Counted from the first letter of the stretch, positions 1 through 9,151 are shown. The stretch is 64,000 bases of DNA from Euzebya pacifica (GCF_003344865.1 NZ_CP031165.1:1493910-1557909); one strand, 5' to 3'. Translations and numbers: made by a program. Notes: a model not told the origin generated them from the sequence alone.

Positions 1-1101
1 GCGCACCGCGGTGCGCAGGCGCACGCTGACGTGCACCAGGACCTCGTCGCCGACGTCGTGCCCGTGCCGGTCGTTGATGGCCTTGAAGCCGTTGAGGTCC
101 ACGAAGAGCAGCGTCACGTGCTGCCCGTCGGCCACGGCTCGGCTGACCGATCGCTGGATGGCCCGTCGGTTCTCCAGCAGGGTCAAGGCATCGGTGTGGG
201 CTGCCTCGTGCAGCGCCATCGTGATCTCGTCGTTCTCCCGGATGACCTGCGACACCCGCCAGAGGAGCAGGACCGCCAGCAGCGGCAGGCCCACAACACT
301 GCCTGCGCTGGCCAGCCAGCCGCTGCGGATGCCGTGGACGCTGTTCAGCCCGGTCAGCAGCAGCAGGCCGATGCCGATCATGGCGAGCCGTGGGCGGTGC
401 GTGCGCTGGGGGGTGCTCGGCCGGATCAGGTCGGCGGCGTCGTGGGCCAGCGGGCTGACCAGCACGAGGACCCGCGCCATGAACGCCACGACGCTGATCC
501 ACGCGTCCGGGACGAGCTCGCCGCGGAACATCGCGGCGACCAGGGCGAGGGTCACGCCGAGGCACAGCACGGTCAGCGCCCGGGGCTTGGCTCCCGGACT
601 CGTGGCCAGGCCCACGATGATGCTCATGATGAGGGTGGACAGGACCACCACCGTGGCCGTCCCGGTGTCGAGGGCGCCGCCGTCGGGCCCGATCATCACC
701 GTCCACAGGACGACACCGACGGCCAGGCTGACGAACAACGTGTCGACCAGGCTGTCGCTGCGGCCCTCGTGGCGGGCACGCATCCGCAGCAGCCGGATCC
801 CCGTCAGCGTGCCAAGGGCGTAGGTCACGATGTAGAAGGGCGTGGACGCGTCGGCTCGCCCGGTAACGGCCACCGACAGGTCGCCCAGGGGAAGCGCGGC
901 CATGGTCAGGAACAACCCGACCCAGATGTGGCGGCCGGGGAGCTGCCACGCCCGCACGACGAAGACGGCGAGCAACACCACGGTGCCGAGGGCGCGCAAC
1001 CCGTACAGGAGCACCGGATCACCCTGCAGCGAATGGAGGATCGCGAACACCAGGGCGGCGCCCGCTACCCCCACGTCCCGTCCCAACCCGTTCGGCTTCA
1101 C
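1..1101 (-). CDS. GGDEF-domain membrane protein, C-terminus cut by window edge
   Basis: Partial gene on the minus strand; 367 codons are visible and the 3' end lies outside the window. Translation from a GTG at 1101 (a GAGAGAG Shine-Dalgarno lies just upstream) gives a hydrophobic N-terminal two thirds with several membrane segments. The last ~60 codons read as the start of a GGDEF domain: TDALTLLENRRA, then FVDLNGFKAINDRHGHDVGDE near positions 55-105. This is the usual I-site-proximal half of a diguanylate cyclase. The GGDEF signature itself would lie beyond position 1, so catalytic competence cannot be judged. Likely role: membrane-bound cyclic-di-GMP synthase. No partner gene is visible. 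Confidence 0.85.
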   Translation of the reverse strand, partial: MKPNGLGRDVGVAGAALVFAILHSLQGDPVLLYGLRALGTVVLLAVFVVRAWQLPGRHIWVGLFLTMAALPLGDLSVAVTGRADASTPFYIVTYALGTLTGIRLLRMRARHEGRSDSLVDTLFVSLAVGVVLWTVMIGPDGGALDTGTATVVVLSTLIMSIIVGLATSPGAKPRALTVLCLGVTLALVAAMFRGELVPDAWISVVAFMARVLVLVSPLAHDAADLIRPSTPQRTHRPRLAMIGIGLLLLTGLNSVHGIRSGWLASAGSVVGLPLLAVLLLWRVSQVIRENDEITMALHEAAHTDALTLLENRRAIQRSVSRAVADGQHVTLLFVDLNGFKAINDRHGHDVGDEVLVHVSVRLRTAVR

Positions 1102-1132
1102 ACCATCTCTCTCGGCTCGATCGAGATCGACT

Positions 1133-1633
1133 TTAGCGGCCCGGTCGGTCCCGATCCCGCCGCCGGCACATGCGCAGGTCGGCCATGTCGGCCCCCCTTG
1201 CCTCCGCCGCGGCGAGGTCGAGCAGCCGATCGAGCGCCCAGCCGGCCAGCGGGGTGTAGGCGACCAGCGCGGGGGCAGCCAGCACGCTCGGGGCGGACCA
1301 CTCGAGGGTCACGGCCACACGCGTCGAGCCGCCGTCGGCGATCAGGTCGTGCCGGGAGGTGATCGGGCCGAGCACGGGGACGTGTGCGTCCATGGTCCAC
1401 GAGCGACCGGGGTCGACCGCGGTGATGGTCAGGGGCAGCCCCAACCGAGACAGCGGGGAGACGATCCGCAACGCCTGCCCGACCTCGATGGGGCCGGCGG
1501 CACTCCCGTCGGCACCTTCCACGTGCCACATGTGCGGCGCCCATGCCGGCCAGCAGGAGGGCTGGGCCATCAGGTCCCAGACTCGACCGGCGGGTGCCTC
1601 TCCCGTTCGCGCGATCGTCCTCGAGGTGGTCAC
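1133..1633 (-). CDS. SRPBCC (START-like) family protein
   Basis: A 166-residue protein beginning with TSRTIARTGEAPAGRVWDLM and containing WPAWAPHM, the typical opening of polyketide cyclase/dehydrase-type SRPBCC folds: an N-terminal strand followed by the helix that closes a hydrophobic cavity. No membrane segment or signal peptide is seen. The GTG start has no Shine-Dalgarno but a -10-like TAGAGT (1640-1645, minus strand) six bases upstream, with TTGACA further upstream, so the mRNA may be leaderless. The ligand cannot be predicted. It stands alone, with its 3' end just upstream of the GGDEF gene. Confidence 0.75.
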   Translation of the reverse strand: MTTSRTIARTGEAPAGRVWDLMAQPSCWPAWAPHMWHVEGADGSAAGPIEVGQALRIVSPLSRLGLPLTITAVDPGRSWTMDAHVPVLGPITSRHDLIADGGSTRVAVTLEWSAPSVLAAPALVAYTPLAGWALDRLLDLAAAEARGADMADLRMCRRRDRDRPGR

Positions 1634-1795
1634 GGTCGCACTCTAACCGCCGTGTGGTCGTGTCAATCGTGCTGTCGCCAGCAGCCCGGGAGGGCGGGAG
1701 CGCTGGAGTAGGCTCATCGGACCCGCAGGCCCGGCACGGCCAGCCGGCGTGGCCGACCGGGCCGCAAGACGACGACTGCAGCAAGGGGCCGATGC

Positions 1796-3304
1796 ATGGG
1801 CCGCGACATCGACACCATCCAGTTCACCCGCGAGGACCGGCGGCGGTACCGCGAGAAGGTCAAGATGTGCCTGCGCGTGCTGGAGGGGCTGATCGACGCG
1901 GGGCGGTTCTCCACCGGCCGACGAACCCTGGGGGTCGAGCTCGAGGTCTACCTGACCGACGACCGTGCACAGGTGCTGCCGGTCAACGCCGAGGTGCTGG
2001 CAGCGCTCGCCTCACCGGACTTCCAGACCGAGCTGGCCCAGTTCAACATGGAGTTCGCCACACCGCCGCGACCGGTCCAGGGAGACTGCTTCGTGCAGGT
2101 CGAGGACGAGCTTCGCCAGTCCCTGATCCGCGCATCGGCCAAGGCGGAGGACTTCGACGCCCACGTGGTCATGATCGGGATCCTCCCGACCCTCACCGAC
2201 TTCGACGTCACCGAGCAGAACCTGTCGGCCAACCCGCGCTACAAGGCCCTCAACGACGCCATCCTGAACGCGCGTGGCGAGGACCTCATCATCCACATCG
2301 AGGGTGACGAGACCCTGTCGACGGTCACCAACTCGATCCTGTTCGAGGCCGCCTGCACGTCGATGCAGCTGCACCTGCAGGTCGACCCCGACGACTTCGC
2401 CCGGTACTGGAACGCTGCCCAGGTCGTGTCCGGTCCGCTGGTCGCCATGGCCGCCAACTCCCCGTTCTTCCTCGGCAAGCGCCTGCACCACGAGACCAGG
2501 ATCGCGCTGTTCGAGCAGGCCACCGACACCCGAACCGAGGAGCTCGCCGAGCAGGGTGTGCGCCCGAGGGTCTGGTTCGGCGAGAAGTGGCTGACCCAGG
2601 GGGTGCTGGAGCTGTTCGAGGAGAACGTGCGCTACTTCCCCTCGCTGCTGCCGATCACCGAGGCCACCGACCCCGACGAGATCCTCGCGTCCGGTGACAT
2701 CCCCCGGCTGGAGGAGCTGACGCTGCACAACGGCACGGTGTACCGCTGGAACCGTCCGGTGTACGACATCGCGGGTGGGCGGCCACACCTGCGGATCGAG
2801 AACCGGGTGCTGCCCGCCGGTCCCACGGTGATCGACTGCGCCGCCAACGTCGCGCTGTACTACGGGCTGCTCGCCGGGCTGGCCGACACCCAGGCGCCGG
2901 TGTGGCCGGAGATGAGCTTCACCGCCGCGGAGGACAACTTCTTCGCCGCCGCCCGCTACGGCATCGGCGCGGAGCTGTACTGGCCCGGCATCGGCATGGT
3001 CGGGGCCCAGGAGCTGATGCTGCGGCACCTGATCCCGCTGGCCCAGCGAGGCCTGGAGGCCTGGGACATCGACGCCTCCGACATCGACCGCTACCTGTCC
3101 ATCATCGAACGGCGGGCGGTGACGGGTCGCAACGGCGCGGTCTGGCAGATCGAGGCGTTCGACCACGTGCTGGAGTCCCACGGCCTGTCACGTGCGGCGG
3201 CCCGGGAAGCCGTCACCACGCGCTACACCGAGCTGCACCAGCAGGGCGAGCCGGTCCACACCTGGCCGGTCACCGCTGGGGACGCCCTCGGGAACGGGGC
3301 GTAG
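1796..3304 (+). CDS. GCS2-family glutamate-cysteine ligase-like amide ligase
   Basis: A 502-residue protein of the GCS2 (glutamate-cysteine ligase type 2 / YbdK / EgtA) superfamily. Visible family features are the early GVELEVYL strand that binds metal-ATP, EFNMEFAT, and a late HLRIENRVLP segment. Such enzymes join an amino-acid carboxylate to an amine using ATP. Since mycothiol genes lie in the window, a glutathione role is unlikely; an ergothioneine-type gamma-glutamyl-cysteine or other amide product is possible. An AAGGGG Shine-Dalgarno lies about seven bases before the ATG. The stop is three bases from the start of the next gene, a zinc deacylase-like enzyme, suggesting linked synthesis and hydrolysis of an amide. 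The substrate is unknown. Confidence 0.8.
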   Translation: MGRDIDTIQFTREDRRRYREKVKMCLRVLEGLIDAGRFSTGRRTLGVELEVYLTDDRAQVLPVNAEVLAALASPDFQTELAQFNMEFATPPRPVQGDCFVQVEDELRQSLIRASAKAEDFDAHVVMIGILPTLTDFDVTEQNLSANPRYKALNDAILNARGEDLIIHIEGDETLSTVTNSILFEAACTSMQLHLQVDPDDFARYWNAAQVVSGPLVAMAANSPFFLGKRLHHETRIALFEQATDTRTEELAEQGVRPRVWFGEKWLTQGVLELFEENVRYFPSLLPITEATDPDEILASGDIPRLEELTLHNGTVYRWNRPVYDIAGGRPHLRIENRVLPAGPTVIDCAANVALYYGLLAGLADTQAPVWPEMSFTAAEDNFFAAARYGIGAELYWPGIGMVGAQELMLRHLIPLAQRGLEAWDIDASDIDRYLSIIERRAVTGRNGAVWQIEAFDHVLESHGLSRAAAREAVTTRYTELHQQGEPVHTWPVTAGDALGNGA

Positions 3305-3307
3305 CGG

Positions 3308-4363
3308 GTGCTGTTCCACCACATCGAGGACGACGACGCGATCTGGGACCTCGTCGCCGGTCGGTCCGACGAGGAGGTGCTGACCGCGCTCGACGGCAAG
3401 CCTGCGCTGATGCACCTCGAGGGTGACCTGCCGGGACCGCACCGGATGATCTCGGTCATGCTGCACGGCAACGAGGACTCTGGCCTGCGGGGGCTCCTTG
3501 CCTGGCTGCGCGACAAGCCCCGCCCCACCCACCCGCTGTGGCTGTTCATCGGCAACGTCCGTGCGGCCACGGAGGACGGCTGGTTCGCCCACCGGTACCT
3601 GCCGGACCAGGAGGACTTCAACCGGGTGTGGGGCATCCACCCGGTGTCGACCCGGATGCGCCGGTGCGCGGCAGAGGTGCTGGAGATCGTGACGGCCCAC
3701 CCGCTGGAGGCCGCGATCGACGTGCACAACAACACCGGCGACAACCCCCTCTACGCCATCGTGCCCCGTCCGCTGGAGGAGACCTACGCGCTGGCCGGTG
3801 CGGTGTCGGACGTCGGCCTGCTCTGGGGCACGCAGGAGTTCACGCTGATGCAGGCCCTGGAGCCGTACTGCCCCGCGATCGCGGTGGAGTGCGGCATGGC
3901 CGGCGTGCCCGAGCACGGTGACCTCGCCAAGGGCGTCATCGAGCGGTTCGTCGCGATGCGGCATGTCGACCCGACCATGCCCCGACCACCCCACCTGTTC
4001 GAGGTGCGGTACCGCGTCGAGGTCCGCCCCGAGGTGGCGTTCGACTTCGTCGACGACCTCGACCCCGACGAGCTGGACTTCGCGATCGTGCCGGGGCTGG
4101 ACCGCAACAACTTCGGGATGTTGCTGGCGGGCGTGCCGATCGGGAAGATCCTGCCCGGCAGCGACCTGCCGCTCGTGGTCACCGACGTCGACGGCAACGA
4201 CGAGACCGAGCGGCTGTTCGACGTCCGTGCCGACGGCACCGTCGTGACGTCGGAGGACATGGTTCCCGCGATGATGACGCGTACCCACCTGCAGACACGC
4301 CGCGACTGCCTGTTCTACGTCGTGCGACGGCGTCCAGAGGCAGGAGGCAAGCCGTGGGCCTGA
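3308..4363 (+). CDS. Succinylglutamate desuccinylase/aspartoacylase-family (M14-like) zinc hydrolase
   Basis: A 351-residue cytoplasmic protein. MLHGNEDSG near residue 57 supplies the H-x2-E zinc pair and DVHNNTGDNP the later zinc histidine and substrate region of AstE/aspartoacylase enzymes; AVECGMAGVPEHG matches the conserved C-terminal glutamate segment. Members remove acyl groups from amino acids or peptides. The GTG start follows the stop of the GCS2 ligase by three bases, and the 3' end overlaps the acyltransferase gene by 10 bp, so the three are probably one mRNA. The natural substrate may be the ligase product (inference). Confidence 0.8.
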   Translation: MLFHHIEDDDAIWDLVAGRSDEEVLTALDGKPALMHLEGDLPGPHRMISVMLHGNEDSGLRGLLAWLRDKPRPTHPLWLFIGNVRAATEDGWFAHRYLPDQEDFNRVWGIHPVSTRMRRCAAEVLEIVTAHPLEAAIDVHNNTGDNPLYAIVPRPLEETYALAGAVSDVGLLWGTQEFTLMQALEPYCPAIAVECGMAGVPEHGDLAKGVIERFVAMRHVDPTMPRPPHLFEVRYRVEVRPEVAFDFVDDLDPDELDFAIVPGLDRNNFGMLLAGVPIGKILPGSDLPLVVTDVDGNDETERLFDVRADGTVVTSEDMVPAMMTRTHLQTRRDCLFYVVRRRPEAGGKPWA

Positions 4364-5754
4364 TGCCCCTCACCGATTCGGGGTTCCTCGACGTGGAGGG
4401 CCGCGAACGCCCGATGCACGTCGGCAGCCTCGCGTTGTTCACCCCGCCACCGGGTGCGGGGCCGGCGTTCGCCGGAGACCTCTACCGGCGGGCCATGGCC
4501 ACCCAGGAGGTCTCGCGGCGCCTCCGCATGAAGCCGGTCCGCAAGGGGGGCGTGGGGCCCTGGGAGTGGCAGGAGGACGACGCGATCGACCTCGAGTACC
4601 ACGTCCGGCACTCCGCCCTGCCCCACCCGGGTCGGGTCCGCGAGCTGCTGGCGCTGGCCGGACGGCTGCACGGCACCCTCCTGCACCGCAGCCGCCCGTT
4701 GTGGGAGTCCAACGTCATCGAGGGGCTCGAGGACGGCCGCTTCGCGGTCTACACCAAGATGCACCACGCACTCGTCGACGGCGTGACCGGCATGAAGCTG
4801 CTCCAACGGTCGTTGTCCACCGATCCCGACGAACGCGACCTGCCGGCGCCGTGGGCTCGCATGGACCCGCCACCGCGCACCGCGGACCCGGGGGAACCGA
4901 CGGGGCGGCCGAACCCGTTGCGAGCGGTGTCTGGAGCTGTCTCCGGCGTGGCCTCCGGAGCTCGTGAGGGCGTGCGTGCGGTGACCGGCTCCTCCGAGGC
5001 AGCCGTGCGGACGCTGTGGCGGTCGTTCTCCGAGGAAGCCTCCCGCATGCCGTTCCAGGCGCCGCGGACCATGTTCAACGTCCCGATCAGCGGCGCCCGA
5101 CGGTTCGCCGCCGACGGCTACGCCATGGATCGCATCCGCGCGGTCCGAGACGCCACCGGTGCCACGCTGAACGATGTCGTCATGGCCATGTCGGCCGGTG
5201 CGCTTCGTCGCTACCTGCTGGACCTCGACGCGTTGCCGGACGACCCGCTGATCGCGGCCGTGCCCGTGTCACTGCACGGCGAGGGGTCCGGTGACGGCAA
5301 CAACGTCGGCATCGTGCTGTGCAACCTCGGCACCCACCTGGCTCGCCCCGAGGAGCGGTTGGAGCTGGTCCGCGAGTCGATGGACCGCGGCAAGCTGACG
5401 CTGAAGGGCCTCAACCAGCTGGGCACGCTGATGCTGTCGGCGATGAACTTCGTGCCAGCTGGTCTGGGCGCCCTGCCGTTCGACCTCGACGCGCTGCGCC
5501 GGCCGGCGTTCAACGTGCTGATCTCCAACGTGCCCGGCCCCCGTCAGCCCCTCTACTTCAGCGGGGCCAGGCTGGACGGGCTGTACCCGATGTCGATCCC
5601 GACCGACGGCCTGGCGCTCAACATCACCGTGACCACCTACGACGGCGAGCTGCAGGTGGGCCTGACCGGTTGCCGGCGGACGGTGCCGCACCTCCAGCGG
5701 CTGCTGACCCACCTCGACGACTCCCTGGCGGAGCTGGAGGCGATCGGCGGCTGA
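4354..5754 (+). CDS. Wax ester synthase/diacylglycerol acyltransferase (WS/DGAT)
   Basis: A 466-residue bifunctional acyltransferase of the bacterial WS/DGAT family, which uses acyl-CoA to make wax esters or triacylglycerol at the membrane. The catalytic HHxxxDG motif is intact as HHALVDG (H137, H138, D142). Other family signatures are the opening PLTDSGFL, RSRPLWE and the late NVLISNVPGP. The GTG at 4354 was chosen because AGGAGG lies six bases upstream; an ATG at 4363 overlapping the previous stop as TGATG is the alternative. It is translationally coupled to the deacylase gene. Storage-lipid synthesis is typical of actinobacteria; the link to the two upstream amide enzymes is unexplained. 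Confidence 0.9.
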   Translation: MGLMPLTDSGFLDVEGRERPMHVGSLALFTPPPGAGPAFAGDLYRRAMATQEVSRRLRMKPVRKGGVGPWEWQEDDAIDLEYHVRHSALPHPGRVRELLALAGRLHGTLLHRSRPLWESNVIEGLEDGRFAVYTKMHHALVDGVTGMKLLQRSLSTDPDERDLPAPWARMDPPPRTADPGEPTGRPNPLRAVSGAVSGVASGAREGVRAVTGSSEAAVRTLWRSFSEEASRMPFQAPRTMFNVPISGARRFAADGYAMDRIRAVRDATGATLNDVVMAMSAGALRRYLLDLDALPDDPLIAAVPVSLHGEGSGDGNNVGIVLCNLGTHLARPEERLELVRESMDRGKLTLKGLNQLGTLMLSAMNFVPAGLGALPFDLDALRRPAFNVLISNVPGPRQPLYFSGARLDGLYPMSIPTDGLALNITVTTYDGELQVGLTGCRRTVPHLQRLLTHLDDSLAELEAIGG

Positions 5755-5772
5755 CCGTCGTGTCGGTCAGCC
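5749..5772. terminator. Bidirectional terminator overlapping two stop codons
   Basis: Perfect 9-bp stem, GGCTGACCG / CGGTCAGCC, with a 6-base loop. It contains the TGA stop of the acyltransferase (5752-5754) and the stop of the convergent NUDIX gene (5767-5769). There is no T-tract, as is common in GC-rich actinobacteria. Confidence 0.7.
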
Positions 5773-6267
5773 GGTCAGGATGCCGGCCAGGCCCTGGGGT
5801 TCGACGAGGTCCTGGAGCTCGGCGTGGTGCAGCCGGCGGGTGGCAACGTCCATCAGGCGTGGCCAGGTGCGGCGCAGCCGCGGGTGCAGCGGCAGCCGCT
5901 CGGCCGACTCCCGGGTGACCCAACGGGCGCCGGCGATCTCCCATCCGTCGGGGCCGTCGGCGCGGATGGGCACGCACGCCGGGGTACGGGCGATGACGGT
6001 GTGGAACGCCCATCGCGGGGTGACGATGTCGGTGACCGTGCCGAGGACCTCCAGCGGCGGGACGTCGCCCAGCTCCTCGGCCACCTCCCGCAGCGCCCCG
6101 TGGACGGGGTCCTCACCGGCCTCCAGCGCGCCGGCCGGCACACTCCAGGTGTGGGGGTGGGTCACCGCGCCCGATCGGAGGGCGAGCAGTGCTCGAGGGA
6201 TGCGGTCGCCGACAACCATCAGCAGGCCGGCGGCGCCGTGCGGTCCGTGCAGGTGCAGGTCGTTCAC
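5767..6267 (-). CDS. NUDIX hydrolase
   Basis: A 166-residue protein with a full NUDIX box: G-x5-E-x7-REVAEELGD (GALEAGE then REVAEELG), the magnesium-binding loop-helix-loop that hydrolyses nucleoside diphosphates linked to another moiety. The preceding HTWSVPAG strand is the usual entry to the box. The substrate cannot be inferred. The GTG start has a weak CAGTCT -10-like element seven bases upstream and no clear Shine-Dalgarno. It is convergent with the acyltransferase gene, and both share a hairpin over their stop codons. Confidence 0.88.
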   Translation of the reverse strand: MNDLHLHGPHGAAGLLMVVGDRIPRALLALRSGAVTHPHTWSVPAGALEAGEDPVHGALREVAEELGDVPPLEVLGTVTDIVTPRWAFHTVIARTPACVPIRADGPDGWEIAGARWVTRESAERLPLHPRLRRTWPRLMDVATRRLHHAELQDLVEPQGLAGILTG

Positions 6268-6384
6268 GCCAACGAGACTGCATCGTCCGGGTGCGCTCGT
6301 GGGGGATGTGACCCGACCGGAACCAAGTGTTCGCCGAGCGGTCCCCGGGCCGTAACCGGAGCGGTCAGGAACGAGGCGGTCCTG

Positions 6385-7269
6385 TCAGGGACGGGTGACG
6401 GACAGCCCGGCGAAGAGGTCGTCCTCGGGCTTGTCGGTCGCGACCTCGCTGTGGGCCAGCCGGAAGTCCTCCCACGGGTAGATCTCGGCGACCAGGTCGT
6501 CGGGCACCTTGAACCAGTTGCCCGTCGGGTCGACCTGGGTGCGGTGGGCCCGCAGGGCCTGGCCCCGGAGGCCGACGTACTCGCTGACGTCGATCGACGT
6601 CGTGATCCGCTCGGCGCGGGAGGTGTCCCAGCCGTCGATCCACTCACGGAACGGCGACTCGATGCCCCGGACCTCGCACTCGGCCTGCAGCATCGTCAGC
6701 CGCCGGTACGTGAAGGTCATCTGGTAGTAGACCTTCGACGCGCGCCAGGCCGGCCCCGCCTCGGGCATGAACGACGGGTCCGCCGCCGCCCGCCATGCCG
6801 CCATCGTGGCGGTGTGGGTGCGGATGTGGTCGGGGTGGGGATATCCGCCCCGCTCGTCGTAGGTCACGAGGACCTGCGGACGGGTCCGGCGGATGATCGG
6901 CACGACCCGCTCCAGCACGTCGGCCATCGGGACGTTGTAGAAGCAGTCGTCGGTCAGCACCGACCCGTCACCGTCGAAGTCCTTGACGTAGCCGGAGTCG
7001 GGGAAGCCGATGTCGAAGTGGTCGGTCACGCCGAGCAGTCGCAGGGCCTCCGCCAGCTCCCCCTTGCGTACCTCGACGAGGTTCTCGAGCACGTCGGGCT
7101 CGTCGGCCATCGCCGGGTTGAGGATCTCGCCCTGCCCACCGTCGGTGAAGGTCAGCACCGACACGCGGTACCCCTCCTTGGCGTAGCGGGCCATCGTCCC
7201 GGCGCCCTTGGAGGACTCGTCGTCGGGATGGGCGTGCAGGAACATCACGTGGGGTTCGGAGGCGCGCAT
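6385..7269 (-). CDS. mca: Mycothiol conjugate amidase
   Basis: A 294-residue zinc amidase of the MshB/Mca (PIG-L) family. HAHPDDE (H14, D17) and the later HPDHIRTH provide the zinc ligands; ESSKGAGTMA and FTDGGQGEILNP are typical of Mca rather than MshB. Mca cleaves mycothiol S-conjugates to a mercapturic acid and GlcN-Ins, detoxifying electrophiles. The ATG at 7269 was chosen because homologues begin just before this motif; the reading frame stays open far upstream, but that part overlaps the CinA-like gene. TACCCT lies eight bases upstream with no Shine-Dalgarno, suggesting a leaderless mRNA. mshC is present at 26683-27828. Confidence 0.9.
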   Translation of the reverse strand: MRASEPHVMFLHAHPDDESSKGAGTMARYAKEGYRVSVLTFTDGGQGEILNPAMADEPDVLENLVEVRKGELAEALRLLGVTDHFDIGFPDSGYVKDFDGDGSVLTDDCFYNVPMADVLERVVPIIRRTRPQVLVTYDERGGYPHPDHIRTHTATMAAWRAAADPSFMPEAGPAWRASKVYYQMTFTYRRLTMLQAECEVRGIESPFREWIDGWDTSRAERITTSIDVSEYVGLRGQALRAHRTQVDPTGNWFKVPDDLVAEIYPWEDFRLAHSEVATDKPEDDLFAGLSVTRP

Positions 7270-7376
7270 CGGCGCACAGGGTAGCGGGCAGCAGCCGACC
7301 GAGGACCCCTCGGAGCTCGTGAGGAGGCCCGCAGGGAGGCGTCTCGGGTGCCTGCGAATCGAGCCAGCTGTCCTGT

Positions 7377-8207
7377 TCAGTCGGTCCAGCGGGCCGCCCA
7401 GGCCGTTTTGAGCTCGTTCGCGCCGGGGTCGTCGTCCAGCTCGTCGAGGTAGGCGCGCACGACCGCGCCGGCGGCCTCGACCTTCCCGCGTTCGCCCTTC
7501 AGCCGGATCGTGCACTGCTTGCCCGGGTAGGAGCCCAGGTGCACGTCGGGGAACTCCGCGACCAACCGGTCGAAGACGGGATTCAGCGAGGACTCCGGGT
7601 AGCCGTGGGTCATCTCGACCACGTGCTGCGGCGTGCCGACCCCTGCCAGCAGCTCGGGCACGATCCCGTCGCTGTAGATCCGCTTCAGCTCGCCGGGGAT
7701 GCCCGGCAGGATGACGATCGTCACACCCCCGTCGGCCAGCCCACCATCGACGTCGAGGGCCACCCCCGGGGCCACCCCCCGCGCGCCCTGCAGCAGGTAG
7801 GTCCCCTCGGGCACCCGGGCCATGCGACGCATCGCCCGCTCGTGGTCGGCGGTCACGGTCGCGCCGGTACCGGCCGTCCACTCCAGCGCCAGCGTGATGC
7901 GGTGGTCGATGTCCTCGTTGACCACCAGGCCGCGACCGAGGGTGGCAGCGACCGCCTCCATCGTCAGGTCGTCGGGCGTCGAGCCGATGCCGCCGGAGGT
8001 CATGATCAGCCGGGGTCGGCTGCGGCCGAGCTCCATCCGCAGGCCCTCGTCGATGGCGGCCATGGTGTCGGGCACGGTCTGCACGCGGTCCAGCGGGATG
8101 CCGTGGGTCTGCAGCTGCCCGGCCAGCCAGTGGCTGTTGGTGTCGTGCACGAAACCACCGAGGATCTCGTCGCCGATGACGACGATCGAGGCGCGCAGGT
8201 CCGACAT
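7377..8207 (-). CDS. CinA/MoaB-type molybdopterin-binding-fold protein
   Basis: A 276-residue protein with the MoaB/Mog fold found in competence/damage-inducible protein CinA: IVVIGDEILGGFVHDTNS at the N-terminus and MTSGGIGSTPDD at about residue 90 are the two classic motifs. The C-terminal nicotinamide-nucleotide amidase domain of full CinA is missing, so it resembles the stand-alone N-terminal type, some of which are ADP-ribose pyrophosphatases. The role is uncertain. It is divergently transcribed from the membrane-protein gene with only 42 bp between start codons. Confidence 0.8.
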   Translation of the reverse strand: MSDLRASIVVIGDEILGGFVHDTNSHWLAGQLQTHGIPLDRVQTVPDTMAAIDEGLRMELGRSRPRLIMTSGGIGSTPDDLTMEAVAATLGRGLVVNEDIDHRITLALEWTAGTGATVTADHERAMRRMARVPEGTYLLQGARGVAPGVALDVDGGLADGGVTIVILPGIPGELKRIYSDGIVPELLAGVGTPQHVVEMTHGYPESSLNPVFDRLVAEFPDVHLGSYPGKQCTIRLKGERGKVEAAGAVVRAYLDELDDDPGANELKTAWAARWTD

Positions 8208-8249
8208 GGATCACAGCATGGCACGCCACGCGCACTACGCTGCGGCGCG

Positions 8250-9116
8250 ATGTACATGTCCACCGACGACGCCCGCAGCGACTTCTTCCTGGCCGCGGCC
8301 GTGTACGTGATCGGGCCCACCCTGCTCAGCGCGGTCCTGCGCAGCACCGGCGGGCTCCTCAACGGCACGGTCGGCCAGTGGCTCCTCGCCGTCGGGGTTC
8401 CCGTGCTGCTGATCGCCGCCATGCCGCTGTACCTGATGCGGTATCGAGACGAGAGCTGGTCGAGCCTGGTGCGCGGCTCCGGCGATGCCGCACCGCTCGG
8501 GCTGGCCCTGGTCGCCCCGGTGGTCGTCGGGGTGCTCCTCGGCGACCTGATCGCCGGTGGCGGCCTGGTCGACGGCCTGACCGGCACCTTCCAGGATCCG
8601 ATCATCCTCGTGGGCCGGGTGCTGCGCTGGCTGTCCATCGCCGTGCTGGCCGTCTTCCTGTGGCGCCGTGCGGAGTACGCCTTCCGATCGATCAGCGAAC
8701 GCATGGAGGTGCTGGTCACCCGTGCCGCCGCGGCCACGATCGGCGCCTCCGTCGTCGCGTCGCTGCTCCTGCTGCCCCGGGTGTCCACCATCGGGTTCGC
8801 CATGGCGCCGCTGGGCTTCGCCGCGGCGTGGTTCCTGGCCACACGGCTGGTCCCCGCGGTCGGCATGGGGGAGCAGTGGCAGGTCTACGCCCCGCTGATC
8901 ACGCTGGCGCTCGGACCGCTGGAGATCTTCGCGCTGCTGACCGATCCGCTGGACTTCCTCGTCGGGCTGCGCACCGCGGGCATGGTGGCGGGTTTCGGTC
9001 TGCTGGCCGTGATGGGCCTGTCCGCCGGCAAGGGCCCCCGCATGCCGCTGGTCATGGCGGCAGCGTTCGCGCTGCTGACCAGCGTGCCCGTCTTCGGGGC
9101 GTCGCTGGGCCTCTAG
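8250..9116 (+). CDS. Polytopic membrane protein, CPBP-like but unassigned
   Basis: A 288-residue protein made almost wholly of hydrophobic segments, about eight predicted helices, separated by short loops such as MRYRDESWSS and WRRAEYAFRS. I do not recognise conserved catalytic residues; the EExxR of CPBP proteases is absent. The start is ATG 8250, with ATG 8256 in the same frame as alternative. TACGCT sits eight bases upstream and no Shine-Dalgarno is seen, so it may be leaderless. The intergenic space to the divergent CinA-like gene is 42 bp, so both promoters overlap. Confidence 0.65.
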   Translation: MYMSTDDARSDFFLAAAVYVIGPTLLSAVLRSTGGLLNGTVGQWLLAVGVPVLLIAAMPLYLMRYRDESWSSLVRGSGDAAPLGLALVAPVVVGVLLGDLIAGGGLVDGLTGTFQDPIILVGRVLRWLSIAVLAVFLWRRAEYAFRSISERMEVLVTRAAAATIGASVVASLLLLPRVSTIGFAMAPLGFAAAWFLATRLVPAVGMGEQWQVYAPLITLALGPLEIFALLTDPLDFLVGLRTAGMVAGFGLLAVMGLSAGKGPRMPLVMAAAFALLTSVPVFGASLGL

Positions 9117-9151
9117 CAGCCAACGGCCGGCAACGTCCCTACTGTGGGGAC

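Noticed and set aside
6385-8235. Single 616-codon frame covering mca and the CinA-like gene region
   Set aside because: Only the last 294 codons match a protein family; the upstream part is the wrong frame of the CinA-like gene.
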